Shown in pieces: positions 7,066-14,208 of a stretch of DNA of 38,588 nucleotides. Each line of letters begins with the position of its first letter. Position 1 is the first letter of the stretch. Both the position numbers and the translations under genes were made by a program. Below the pieces are notes generated by a model. That model was not told the DNA's origin and made no database searches. It saw only the letters and a list, made by a program, of their open reading frames with translations. The DNA is from Elusimicrobia bacterium GWA2_62_23 (lineage in GTDB: Bacteria; Elusimicrobiota; Elusimicrobia; Elusimicrobiales; UBA9959): contig MGTV01000012.1 of NCBI GenBank assembly GCA_001799635.1, positions 202 through 38,789 of the forward strand, given 5' to 3'.

Positions 7066-7869
7066 ATGCGCTTTAAACCTGTTATCCTTTCCTTCTCCCT
7101 CTTCCTGCTCGCCGGTTGCGGCGCGCGCTACGACGACGCCGCGCTGCTGGAAGAGCAGGGGCGCTACGCCCTGGCCGCGGAGAAATACAAGGCTTTCGCC
7201 CTGGCCAACCCCAAGGCGCCCGAGGCCGCCAAGGCCCTGCAGGCCGCCGCCGACATTTTCGCCGTGCGGCTGGGCGTCTGCCGCGAGTCCAAGCCGCTGC
7301 TGGAGCGCCTGGCCAGGGAGTACCCGGCCTACCGCATGCCCGAGGACGTGTTCCGCCGCATCTTCGTCTGCCCAGATTATTTTCCCGCTGGCCCTGGGCT
7401 CAAGTGGACCTACGGCGACAGCGAGACCCTGGGCCGCAACGCCCGCACCGAAGTGGAGGTGGTAGACCACACGTCCCGCGGCGCTGTGCTGAAGACCACT
7501 TTTTACGCCGGCACCTCGCTGGTCAGCCGCCAGAAGAAGACCTACCGCTTTTCGAGCCTCAACTTCCTGGAGAACCAGGGCGGGCGCGATACCCTGACGC
7601 TGGCCTATCCGCTGGAAGCCGGCAAGGCCTGGACCTCCGCCGGCCCCGAGGGCCGGCTGACGTTCAAAGTGGAGGGCGCGGGGCTGAAGGTAAAGGTGAA
7701 GGCGGGCGAGTTCTCCGACTGCGTGAAGATCAGCCGCCGCGCCGCCGGCATCCCGTCGTGGCTGTACGAGTATTACGCCCCCTGGACCGGCAAGATCCTC
7801 ACTTCCATCGGCGGGCCCGGCTACGAGAACCGGGTGACCGAACTGCTGAGCTATGAAGAAAAAAAGTAA
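7066..7869 (+). CDS. Lipoprotein with short TPR-like N-terminal region
   Basis: This 267-residue protein has a clear lipoprotein signal (SFSLFLLAGCGARY, lipobox LAGC with acylated Cys near residue 18). Next comes a helical stretch (ALLEEQGRYALAAEKYKAFA, then NPKAPEAAKALQAAADIF) that looks like one or two tetratricopeptide repeats as in BamD/YbgF-type proteins. The C-terminal two-thirds are beta-rich and end in a segment containing YYAPWTGKIL. I do not recognise that part. It probably sits in the envelope. Its stop overlaps the nuclease start at 7853 by 17 nt, so the two are co-translated, an odd pairing with a cytosolic nuclease. No obvious ribosome site precedes ATG 7066. Confidence 0.75.
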   Translation: MRFKPVILSFSLFLLAGCGARYDDAALLEEQGRYALAAEKYKAFALANPKAPEAAKALQAAADIFAVRLGVCRESKPLLERLAREYPAYRMPEDVFRRIFVCPDYFPAGPGLKWTYGDSETLGRNARTEVEVVDHTSRGAVLKTTFYAGTSLVSRQKKTYRFSSLNFLENQGGRDTLTLAYPLEAGKAWTSAGPEGRLTFKVEGAGLKVKVKAGEFSDCVKISRRAAGIPSWLYEYYAPWTGKILTSIGGPGYENRVTELLSYEEKK

Positions 7870-9124
7870 CGCCGCTCCCCCCGCCGCGCCTGGCCTCTTC
7901 GGCGAGCTGCCCGCCGCCGCGCCGGCCCCGGCCCAGAAGAGCGGCCTCCTCTCTTTCTCTTATTCCAAGCTTTCTCTCTACGAGGAATGCCCCCTCAAGT
8001 ACAAGTTCAAGTACCTAGACAAGATCAAGGAAGAGCCGAAATTCTACTTCGCCTTCGGCTCCGCCATCCATTCCGCGCTGGAGTTCCTCTACTCCGTGAA
8101 GGCCCCCCCTTTCCCGTCCATAGAGGAGGTCTGCGAGGCTTTCCGCCGCGAGTGGACCGCCAAGTCCTACCTGGAGAAGGGCTACCGGACCCAGCAGAAG
8201 TCCGACGACGATTACCAGAAGGGCCTGCTGATGCTCAGGGCCTATTACGAGCATAACCGCGCGCGCCTGGCGCCGCCGTTCCTGGTGGAGTACTCCACCG
8301 ACGTGGAGGCCGACGGCCTGCTGGTGCGCATCATAGCCGACAAGATAGAGTACCTGGGCGAGGGCCGCCTGCTCATTACCGACTACAAGACCGGTAAGGA
8401 CGTGAAGCGCCAGCCCTCGCAGCTCTACATGTACCAGAAGATAGCGGAACTGGACCCGCGCCTGAAGGAGAAGATCGCCGAGCAGTACGGGCAGAAAGTT
8501 TCCTCGGTGCGCATAGGCCGGATGCTTTATTACCACGTGCCCACCAACAAGGAATACTCTTTCGAACGGGCCGACGACAAGGAGATAGGCTCTTTCTGGG
8601 AGCGGGTGCTCGGCGTGGCCGAGTCCATCCGCGGCCTGAAGTTCGACCCGACCCCGGGCGAAATGCAGTGCAAGTGGTGCGACTATAAAGCCCTCTGCCC
8701 CCATTTCTTCGGCGGGCAGCCGCACCCGGACCCGGCCGCCGCCCAGGCCGCGGCCGGCGAGAAGATAGAGACGCTGGTGGACCGTTACGGGCGCCTCAAG
8801 GAGCGCATGGACGAGCTGCAGGCGCAGCTCTCCGAGGTGGCCGAGAGCATAGGCCGCGCGGCCAAGGACGGCGGCGAATACTCCGGCGCGGAATATTCTT
8901 TAAAGGTGAAGAAGAACCCCAAGTGGGAATTCAAGGACCGCGAGGCGGTCATAAGCGTGCTGAACCAGTTCGACCTGTACCAGCGGGCGCTCAGCCTCAC
9001 GCTCACCGGCATTACCGGCGTGCTGGACAGCGCCGACATCCCCGACGACGCCCGCAAAAAGCTGCTGGAGCAGGCGGTGAAGAAGACCGCCGTGGATATC
9101 AAGATAGTGAAAAAGGTCTATTGA
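7853..9124 (+). CDS. PD-(D/E)XK nuclease with probable Fe-S cluster (Cas4/AddB/RecB family)
   Basis: The 423-residue protein opens with an Ala/Pro-rich lead. The nuclease fold follows: SYSKLSLYEECPLKYKF, GSAIHSALEF, and the active-site pair in LLITDYKTGKD (Asp and Lys of the PD-(D/E)XK motif). Four cysteines fit the 4Fe-4S arrangement seen in Cas4 and AddB: one in YEECP and three in CKWCDYKALC (about residues 270-280). Beyond that is a coiled coil (RMDELQAQLSEVAESIG) and a C-terminal domain of about 90 residues that I do not recognise. No helicase, Cas gene or CRISPR array is in the window, so it is a stand-alone nuclease, probably in DNA repair or replication. It overlaps the lipoprotein upstream and lies 2 nt from the kinase gene downstream. 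Confidence 0.85.
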   Translation: MKKKSNAAPPAAPGLFGELPAAAPAPAQKSGLLSFSYSKLSLYEECPLKYKFKYLDKIKEEPKFYFAFGSAIHSALEFLYSVKAPPFPSIEEVCEAFRREWTAKSYLEKGYRTQQKSDDDYQKGLLMLRAYYEHNRARLAPPFLVEYSTDVEADGLLVRIIADKIEYLGEGRLLITDYKTGKDVKRQPSQLYMYQKIAELDPRLKEKIAEQYGQKVSSVRIGRMLYYHVPTNKEYSFERADDKEIGSFWERVLGVAESIRGLKFDPTPGEMQCKWCDYKALCPHFFGGQPHPDPAAAQAAAGEKIETLVDRYGRLKERMDELQAQLSEVAESIGRAAKDGGEYSGAEYSLKVKKNPKWEFKDREAVISVLNQFDLYQRALSLTLTGITGVLDSADIPDDARKKLLEQAVKKTAVDIKIVKKVY

Positions 9125-9126
9125 GC

Positions 9127-10623
9127 ATGGCCGAGAAATTCATCATAGTGCTGGACCAGGGGAGCTCGAGCTCCCGCGCCCTCGCCTTCGACATGGACGG
9201 CGCGGTGCGCTACAAGTCCCAGCGCAAGATAGAGGCCGCCTACCCGGCCCCGGGTCGCGCCGAGTACGACGCCGAAAAACTTTACCAGTCGCAGGCCGAC
9301 AGCCTCCTCGATGTGCTGGCCAAGCTGCCGCCCGAAGCCGAGGCCTCCGCCCTCGGCATCGCCGCCCAGCGCTCTACCGTGGTCTTCTGGGACAGGAACA
9401 CCGGCGCCCCGCTGGCCCCTGCCCTGAGCTGGCAGGACGGCCGGGCCCTGGACCTGCTCGCCAAGGTGCCGCTGTCCAATACCCGCATCCACGACCTGAC
9501 CGGCCTTTATAAAACCCCCTATTACAGCGCCTCCAAGATCGCCTGGGGCCTGGAGAATTTTCCAGAAGTGAAGGCCGCCGCCGCCGAGGGCCGCCTCCTG
9601 GCCGCGCCGGTGGCCTCCTACGTTATCTGGCGCCTCTCCGGCGGCAGGATCTTTGCGGCCGACCCGTCCCAGGCCCAGCGCACGCTGCTGTTCAACCTGC
9701 GCCGCCTGAAATGGGAGCCCAAGCTGCTGGCCGCCTTCGGCGTGCCGGCGGGCCTGCTGCCGGAAATAAAACCCAGCGTGGGCCGCCTGGGCCAGGTGGA
9801 AGTTGGCGGCCGCCGTATGCCGGTCACCGCCATGCTGGGCGACCAGCAGGCCGCCATGCTGGGCCTCGGCCTGGAAACGCCAAATTCCGCGGCGCTCAAT
9901 TACGGCACCGGCGCTTTCCTGCTGGTGAACACCGGGCGCAAGCCGCTCCGGATCCGCGGCCTGCTCAACTCTTTCGGCTGGCAGGAAGGCAAGGGCAAGA
10001 AGAAGATCTGTTATTTTACAGAGAGCACCGTGAACTCCGCCGGCACCGCCCTGGAATGGCTGGCCCGGAATTTCGGCATCTTCTCCGAACTGGGCGAAGT
10101 GGACGCCATGTGCCGCAAGTCCAAAAACCGCCTGCACTGCCTGCCCGCCATAGGCGGCCTGGGGGCGCCGTACTGGGATTTCACCGCGTTCACCACGTTC
10201 ACCGGCTTTTCCCCCCATACCGACAAGCACGACGTTGTGCGCGGCGTCACCGAAGGCATCGCCTACATGGTGGCCGACGCTTTCGACCTGGTGCGCCGCA
10301 AGGGCCTGAAGATAGAGGAATTGAAGGTTTCCGGCGGGCTGTCGAAAATAGACTGGCTGCTGCAGTTCCAGGCCGACGTGACCGGCGCCCGGCTGACGGC
10401 GCTGGAGGAGAGCGAGGCCACCGCCATGGGCGCGGCCCTGGCGGCCGCCCGCGGGCTGGGCCTGGCCCCCCAGTGGTCCCCGAAGGCCTCCTCGCGGGTC
10501 TTCACCCCCTCCATCGGCGAGGAAGAGCGCCAGAACCTCATAAAAGGCTGGCGGCTGTTCGTGAAGGACACCCGCCGCACCAGCCGCGGCCTGCGCAAGC
10601 TCAGCATCCTCCCCCACGCGTAA
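9127..10623 (+). CDS. FGGY-family carbohydrate kinase, glycerol kinase-like
   Basis: This 498-residue ATP-dependent sugar or polyol kinase has both FGGY domains. The N-terminal domain has LDQGSSSSRALAFD (phosphate-1 motif), SWQDGRA and an LTG/YYSASK segment. The C-terminal domain has LNYGTGAFLLVNTG (phosphate-2), STVNSAGTALEWL, GLGAPYWD and a GGLSK adenosine motif. These resemble glycerol kinase more than xylulokinase, but several GlpK positions differ, so the substrate is not certain; a glycerol kinase would make glycerol 3-phosphate for lipids or catabolism. Start ATG 9127 sits just 2 nt after the nuclease stop and begins directly before the conserved domain. The stop at 10621-10623 abuts a REP/MITE-like repeat that holds the likely terminator. 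Confidence 0.85.
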   Translation: MAEKFIIVLDQGSSSSRALAFDMDGAVRYKSQRKIEAAYPAPGRAEYDAEKLYQSQADSLLDVLAKLPPEAEASALGIAAQRSTVVFWDRNTGAPLAPALSWQDGRALDLLAKVPLSNTRIHDLTGLYKTPYYSASKIAWGLENFPEVKAAAAEGRLLAAPVASYVIWRLSGGRIFAADPSQAQRTLLFNLRRLKWEPKLLAAFGVPAGLLPEIKPSVGRLGQVEVGGRRMPVTAMLGDQQAAMLGLGLETPNSAALNYGTGAFLLVNTGRKPLRIRGLLNSFGWQEGKGKKKICYFTESTVNSAGTALEWLARNFGIFSELGEVDAMCRKSKNRLHCLPAIGGLGAPYWDFTAFTTFTGFSPHTDKHDVVRGVTEGIAYMVADAFDLVRRKGLKIEELKVSGGLSKIDWLLQFQADVTGARLTALEESEATAMGAALAAARGLGLAPQWSPKASSRVFTPSIGEEERQNLIKGWRLFVKDTRRTSRGLRKLSILPHA

Positions 10624-10624
10624 T

Positions 10625-10748
10625 AGGGGACGTTCATTCCTAATTCCTAATTGCCTGAATACGTGAAAACGAACAGGCCGCATCCCCACGGAAAGCGGCC
10701 TGTCCCGTTATAGCGCCCACAATTAGGAATTAGGAATGAACGTCCCCT
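10625..10748. mobile_element. REP/MITE-like inverted-repeat element (124 bp)
   Basis: Perfect 29-bp inverted arms (10625-10653 and 10720-10748) begin AGGGGACGTTCATTCC. They enclose a short unique core that carries the terminator hairpin. The outer GGGGACG matches the ends of the RAYT element at 19737-20859, so this looks like a non-autonomous relative. It lies between convergent genes, and its right arm is read as the last codons of trxB. Confidence 0.85.
10673..10703. terminator. Bidirectional hairpin terminator candidate between convergent genes
   Basis: ACAGGCCGC (10673-10681) pairs with GCGGCCTGT (10695-10703) across a 13-nt loop in the middle of the REP/MITE-like element. A clear U tract is missing on both sides, so its efficiency as an intrinsic terminator is uncertain; the position between the converging kinase and trxB genes supports the role. 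Confidence 0.5.
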
Positions 10749-11674
10749 TCCTCTATGAAGGCCAGCGCTTCCAGGGCGGCTTTGCAGCCGGCGCCGGCCG
10801 CTACCACGGCCTGCTTGTAGCGGGTGTCCATAACGTCGCCGGCGGCGTAGACGCCCGGCACCGAGGTAGCGGTGCGGTCGTCGGCGGCTATGTAGCCGTC
10901 TTCGGTCAGTTTCAACTTCCCCTTTACCAGTCCGGTGGCAGGGGAGTGGCCTATGGCTATGAAGGCGCCGCCCACCGCCAGGGAGCGCTTCTCTCCGGTC
11001 TTCACGTTCTTCAGGTTCACGGCGGTCAGCTTGGCCTCGCCGGTGAACTCTTCGGGGATATGGTCGTAGATGATCTCCACCTTGGGGTTGGCCTTGAGCT
11101 TCTCCACCAGGCGGAAGGTGGCGCGCAGCTTGTCGCGGCGGTGCACCAGGTACACCTTGTTGGCGAACTTGGTCAGGAACAGGGCGTCTTCCGCGGCGGA
11201 GTCGCCGCCGCCTATCACCGCCACGTCCTTACCCCGGAAGAAGAACCCGTCGCAGGTGGCGCAGCCGGAAACGCCCTTGCCCTTGTACTTTTCTTCCGAC
11301 GGCAGGCCCAGCCAGCGGGCCTGGGCGCCGGTGGCTATGATCAGTGCCCGGGCCGTGTAGTCCCGGCCGCTCGAGGACTTGAGCTTGAAAGGCCTGGCCG
11401 AAAGGTCGGCTTCGGTTATCGAGTCCTGAAAAACCTTCGCCCCCAGGCGTTCGGTCTGCTTGAGCATCTTCTGCATCAGGTCAGCGCCCACCACGGGGTC
11501 CACGAAGCCGGGATAGTTCTCTATTTCCATGGTCTGCAGCAGCTGCCCGCCGGGGGCCACGCCGCCGAACAGGGCGGTAGAGGCGCCGCCGCGCACGGCG
11601 TAGATGGCCGCCGTGAAGCCGGCAGGGCCGGAACCTATGATCACCAGGTCGTAATTGTTGTTCGGTTCGGTCAT
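10730..11674 (-). CDS. trxB: Thioredoxin reductase
   Basis: This NADPH- and FAD-dependent disulfide reductase (314 residues) keeps thioredoxin reduced. It shows the FAD-binding GSGPAGFTAAIYA at the N terminus, the redox pair in CATCDGFFF, the NADPH-binding IGGGDSAAEDALFL and the C-terminal FAD segment YAAGDVMDTRYKQ. ATG 11674 has AAGGAGT about 7 nt upstream, inside the end of the queD gene 4 nt away, so the two are coupled. The last residues (GDVHS) and the stop are encoded by the inverted arm of the REP/MITE-like element, so insertion has altered the natural C terminus. Confidence 0.97.
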   Translation of the reverse strand: MTEPNNNYDLVIIGSGPAGFTAAIYAVRGGASTALFGGVAPGGQLLQTMEIENYPGFVDPVVGADLMQKMLKQTERLGAKVFQDSITEADLSARPFKLKSSSGRDYTARALIIATGAQARWLGLPSEEKYKGKGVSGCATCDGFFFRGKDVAVIGGGDSAAEDALFLTKFANKVYLVHRRDKLRATFRLVEKLKANPKVEIIYDHIPEEFTGEAKLTAVNLKNVKTGEKRSLAVGGAFIAIGHSPATGLVKGKLKLTEDGYIAADDRTATSVPGVYAAGDVMDTRYKQAVVAAGAGCKAALEALAFIEEGDVHS

Positions 11675-11678
11675 AGCG

Positions 11679-12083
11679 CTACTCCTTGTAAGCCGCCACG
11701 GAGGTGGGTGTTTCCCAGAAGGCCACTTTGGCCGCGGGTAGGCCCAGGTCCTTCCTGGCCGCGTCGTAGATCAGCCGGGCCAGCACTTCCGCCGTGGGGT
11801 TCTCGTCCGTGAGAAAGCATTTCTGGCCCTGGGCCGCCAGCAGCGGGGCCAGCGGGTCCGCCTTGGCCAGGATCACCTTGTGGTCCAGGTTCTCGTCGAG
11901 CCAGCGCTTCACCTTGGCGCCCAGCTCGGTGAAGTCCATCACCATCTTCTCGGAATTCAGCTCCGCGGCCTTCAGGGAGACCTCTACCACGCCGTTATGG
12001 CCGTGCAGGTTCTCGCACTTGCCGTTGTAGTTGAGGAGGCGGTGGCCGTAGGCCAGGTGGAAAATCTTCTTCACTTTGTACAT
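11679..12083 (-). CDS. queD: 6-carboxytetrahydropterin synthase / PTPS family (COG0720), CExxHGH type
   Basis: The 134-residue protein has the zinc histidines of the family in FHLAYGHRL and in the catalytic motif CENLHGHNG, and the C-terminal WETPTSVAAY segment. QueD converts dihydroneopterin triphosphate to 6-carboxytetrahydropterin for queuosine. In COG0720 proteins the residues before HGH separate subfamilies: CxxxHGH in QueD, ExxxHGH in proteins that bypass FolB in folate synthesis, and CExxHGH in members reported to serve both. This protein reads C-E-N-L-H-G-H, the dual type, as I recall the published scheme. ATG 12083 overlaps the maf stop by 13 nt; trxB follows 4 nt later. No other queuosine genes are in the window. 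Confidence 0.9.
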   Translation of the reverse strand: MYKVKKIFHLAYGHRLLNYNGKCENLHGHNGVVEVSLKAAELNSEKMVMDFTELGAKVKRWLDENLDHKVILAKADPLAPLLAAQGQKCFLTDENPTAEVLARLIYDAARKDLGLPAAKVAFWETPTSVAAYKE

Positions 12084-12643
12084 AAGTCGAGACCAGCCTT
12101 TTTCATGAATTTCCTGACCAGGTTCATGGACAGACCTACCACGGTGTCGTAGCGCCCGTCTATTCGCTCTATGAACGCGTCGCCCTTGTCCTGCACGGCG
12201 TAGGCGCCCGCCTTGTCATGATGTTTAGATGCAAGTGCCCTCAATTCGGTTTCAGGCAGGCGGCGGGCCTTGCAGCGGGAAACCTCGCTGCCCGCCAGGA
12301 AAACGCCCTTGTCCAGCCAGATGAGCGCCACGCCGGTGTGCACGGCCTGCCAGGAGGCGTTCTGCAGGCGCAGCAGGCGCATGGCGTCCTTATGCCCCGC
12401 CGGCTTGCCCAGCACCTCGCCCTTGCAGTAAACCAGCGTATCCGAACCCAGCACCGGCGAGCCGGGGTGCTTCAGGGCCACGCTCAGGGCTTTTTTATAG
12501 GCCAGCTCCCGCACTATCAGGTCGGGCCGCTTGTAGGCGGAAGTCTCGTCCACAAGGCTGGGCACCACGCGGTAACGGATGCCCGCCTGCGTGAGCAGTT
12601 CCTTGCGGCGCGGGGACTTGGAAGCGAGTATCAGCCGTGGCAT
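12071..12643 (-). CDS. maf: Maf-like nucleotide pyrophosphatase
   Basis: A Maf/YhdE-family nucleoside triphosphate pyrophosphatase of 190 residues, thought to hydrolyse modified or non-canonical nucleotides and in some bacteria to affect septum formation. Family signatures are the N-terminal LILASKSPRRKELL, the central GSDTLVYCKGEVLGKP and the later RIDGRYDTVVGLSMNL. I chose ATG 12643, which overlaps the upstream DUF4321 stop as TGATG; a GTG one codon earlier is also possible. The 3' end overlaps queD by 13 nt. The pairing of maf with DUF4321 is one I recall from other bacteria. Confidence 0.93.
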   Translation of the reverse strand: MPRLILASKSPRRKELLTQAGIRYRVVPSLVDETSAYKRPDLIVRELAYKKALSVALKHPGSPVLGSDTLVYCKGEVLGKPAGHKDAMRLLRLQNASWQAVHTGVALIWLDKGVFLAGSEVSRCKARRLPETELRALASKHHDKAGAYAVQDKGDAFIERIDGRYDTVVGLSMNLVRKFMKKAGLDLCTK

Positions 12644-12903
12644 CACTTCACTAACTGCTTATAGATCACGGCGGAGATGAAGATGCCGAGGATGCTGGCG
12701 ATGTTGAATTTGAAGACCAGGCCCGCGGTGAACTCCACCAGGTTCAGGTCCACCGTGGTGGGCGTGAGCCCGGTGTTGATCCCGGTATTGATCAGGGCGT
12801 TGATCTGCCCCGCCGGGAACCAGATGTTCAGGAGTTTCCCGATGAAGAGCCCCAGCAGGGACCCTACCACCACTACCACTACCACGTGCAGAGCGTTTTT
12901 CAT
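12643..12903 (-). CDS. DUF4321 small membrane protein
   Basis: This 86-residue protein has two hydrophobic helices: an N-terminal VVVVVVGSLLGLFIGKLL and a C-terminal one around SILGIFISAVIY. They are joined by a polar segment with ING and TTVDLNLVEF, which matches my memory of DUF4321. Its function is unknown; it is an inner-membrane protein by inspection. ATG 12903 overlaps the cutA stop by 4 nt (ATGA), and its own stop overlaps maf, so it is locked into the operon. Confidence 0.8.
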   Translation of the reverse strand: MKNALHVVVVVVVGSLLGLFIGKLLNIWFPAGQINALINTGINTGLTPTTVDLNLVEFTAGLVFKFNIASILGIFISAVIYKQLVK

Positions 12904-13271
12904 AGTTTCTTTCCGGCGTCCTGAGCCTTATCCTTGGGTATGTTGGTCGTAAAGAGGGTGTTGGCGCCCAGCCAGTCCAGGTAGTTCTGAGCCGCGCCGT
13001 CCACGCCGAGGAAAATGGTCTCAGGCACGGTGTAGGGGTGGTGGTTCTTGACGCACTGCATCACGTCCTCGCGCAGGGCGCGGCGGGTCTTGATGATGAG
13101 CAGGAATTCCGCGGCCTTCTCTATGCGGTCCTTCCACCAGTAGGCGGACTCCAGGCCCGGCACTATGGAGACGCAGGCGGCCAGTTTGCCCGAGAGCAGG
13201 CAGTCGGAGATCTTCTCGGCGGTCTTCTTGTCGCCGGCGGTGACGAAACAGATGTCGTATTGAGTCGCCAT
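12900..13271 (-). CDS. cutA: Divalent-cation tolerance protein CutA
   Basis: A CutA1-family trimeric cytosolic protein of 123 residues, slightly longer than usual. It was named for copper tolerance in E. coli, but its general role is unclear. Conserved features are FVTAGDKKTAEKIS, LAACVSIVPGLESAYWW with the typical Trp residues, the FLLIIKTRR strand, and HHPYTVPETIFLGVD. No ribosome site is visible. Instead TATCAT (13278-13283) ends 6 nt before ATG 13271, suggesting an internal leaderless promoter inside the 46-nt gap after the lipoprotein gene. Downstream it overlaps the DUF4321 gene. Confidence 0.93.
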   Translation of the reverse strand: MATQYDICFVTAGDKKTAEKISDCLLSGKLAACVSIVPGLESAYWWKDRIEKAAEFLLIIKTRRALREDVMQCVKNHHPYTVPETIFLGVDGAAQNYLDWLGANTLFTTNIPKDKAQDAGKKL

Positions 13272-13277
13272 AAGTTT

Positions 13278-13283
13278 ATGATA
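13278..13283 (-). promoter_or_regulatory. Candidate -10 element 6 nt before the cutA start codon
   Basis: TATCAT on the minus strand, five of six matches to TATAAT, ends exactly 6 nt before ATG 13271. No ribosome site or good -35 is visible. The same geometry recurs at three other genes in this window. Confidence 0.35.
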
Positions 13284-13317
13284 TCAAAGGCCCCCGCGGC
13301 CCCGCAACGGCGGGCGG

Positions 13318-14208
13318 TCAGTCCACCGGCAGGTCGCAGTCCGAGAATTCCTCCCTTATCTGGTCCAGTGCCGTCTGCCGCGAGGCGCGCCAGCCGGCGT
13401 CTTCCCGCAGCTCCGCGGCGCGGACCTTGTCCATGCGGCCCACTATGTCGCTCTGGACGTCGTAGAACGTGCGCTGGTAGCGGTAAACCTCGTAGGCGGG
13501 CAGGCCGCGCAGCCGCGCGTCGTTCTTCATGGCCTCGCTCATGGTCATGGCGCCGCGCTTCACGCGCAGCAGGTCGCGGTCCTGCAGCAGCTGGTAAAAG
13601 GTCTCGTCGTTTATGGACTTGCGGATCTTCTCGAGCCAGACCCGCTGGTTCTCCACCGTGTCGAGCGGGCGCTGGCAGTCGGAGTCGGCGGCCAGGGCCT
13701 GTTTGCGGGCCCGTTCCATGGCGTAGCGCGTGCCGCCCAGGATATAGGCGCAGAAGGAGGCCTTTATGGGCCCGGCGCCGCGGGTCCGGGCGAATTCCTC
13801 GTCGGTCAGGCCGAGCTCCACCGCGAGGCGCGCCTGCAGCAGGGCGGAAAGTTCTTCCTCCTCAGAGATGATCTCCTCCAGCCCGGTGTACACGTAAAGC
13901 TTGTAGATATAGGCGGCCCGGGCCACGGCCAGGGCCAGGATCTTGTCCGAGGTCTTGTACTCCGTCGGCAGGAAGATCTTGCCGGTCTTGAGCGAGAACT
14001 TGTGGCAGAGGCCGGGGGTGTTGGAATACTCGAAGCGCACCGGGCGCTTGCGCAGGAACTTCACAAGGGGCCGGCCCTCGCGCGTGCCGGCCAGCACGTC
14101 GAAGGCGCGCTCTATGGAAGGCTCGCTGGTCAGGGAAACCTCTTTTTTGTTCCAGGAGCAGGCCGCGAGCGGCAGCAGGAACGTGAGGAGCAGGAGGCGC
14201 GTTTTCAT
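13318..14208 (-). CDS. Hypothetical lipoprotein
   Basis: The 296-residue protein begins with a lipoprotein signal (RLLLLTFLLPLAACSWNK, lipobox LAAC, Cys near residue 18). The rest is a mostly helical, charged domain with many Arg and Glu residues and no motif I recognise. It ends EFSDCDLPVD. ATG 14208 overlaps the stop of the asmA-like gene by 4 nt (ATGA), so the two envelope proteins are translationally coupled and may act together at the outer membrane. cutA follows after 46 nt. Confidence 0.75.
   Translation of the reverse strand: MKTRLLLLTFLLPLAACSWNKKEVSLTSEPSIERAFDVLAGTREGRPLVKFLRKRPVRFEYSNTPGLCHKFSLKTGKIFLPTEYKTSDKILALAVARAAYIYKLYVYTGLEEIISEEEELSALLQARLAVELGLTDEEFARTRGAGPIKASFCAYILGGTRYAMERARKQALAADSDCQRPLDTVENQRVWLEKIRKSINDETFYQLLQDRDLLRVKRGAMTMSEAMKNDARLRGLPAYEVYRYQRTFYDVQSDIVGRMDKVRAAELREDAGWRASRQTALDQIREEFSDCDLPVD

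Noticed and set aside
7853..9124. The Cas4-like nuclease as part of a CRISPR-Cas system
   Set aside because: No repeat array and no other cas gene in the window; the same nuclease fold occurs in repair proteins.
9118..10689. 523-residue minus-strand frame opposite the FGGY kinase
   Set aside because: Antisense shadow with no motif and with biased Gly/Gln/Ala content.
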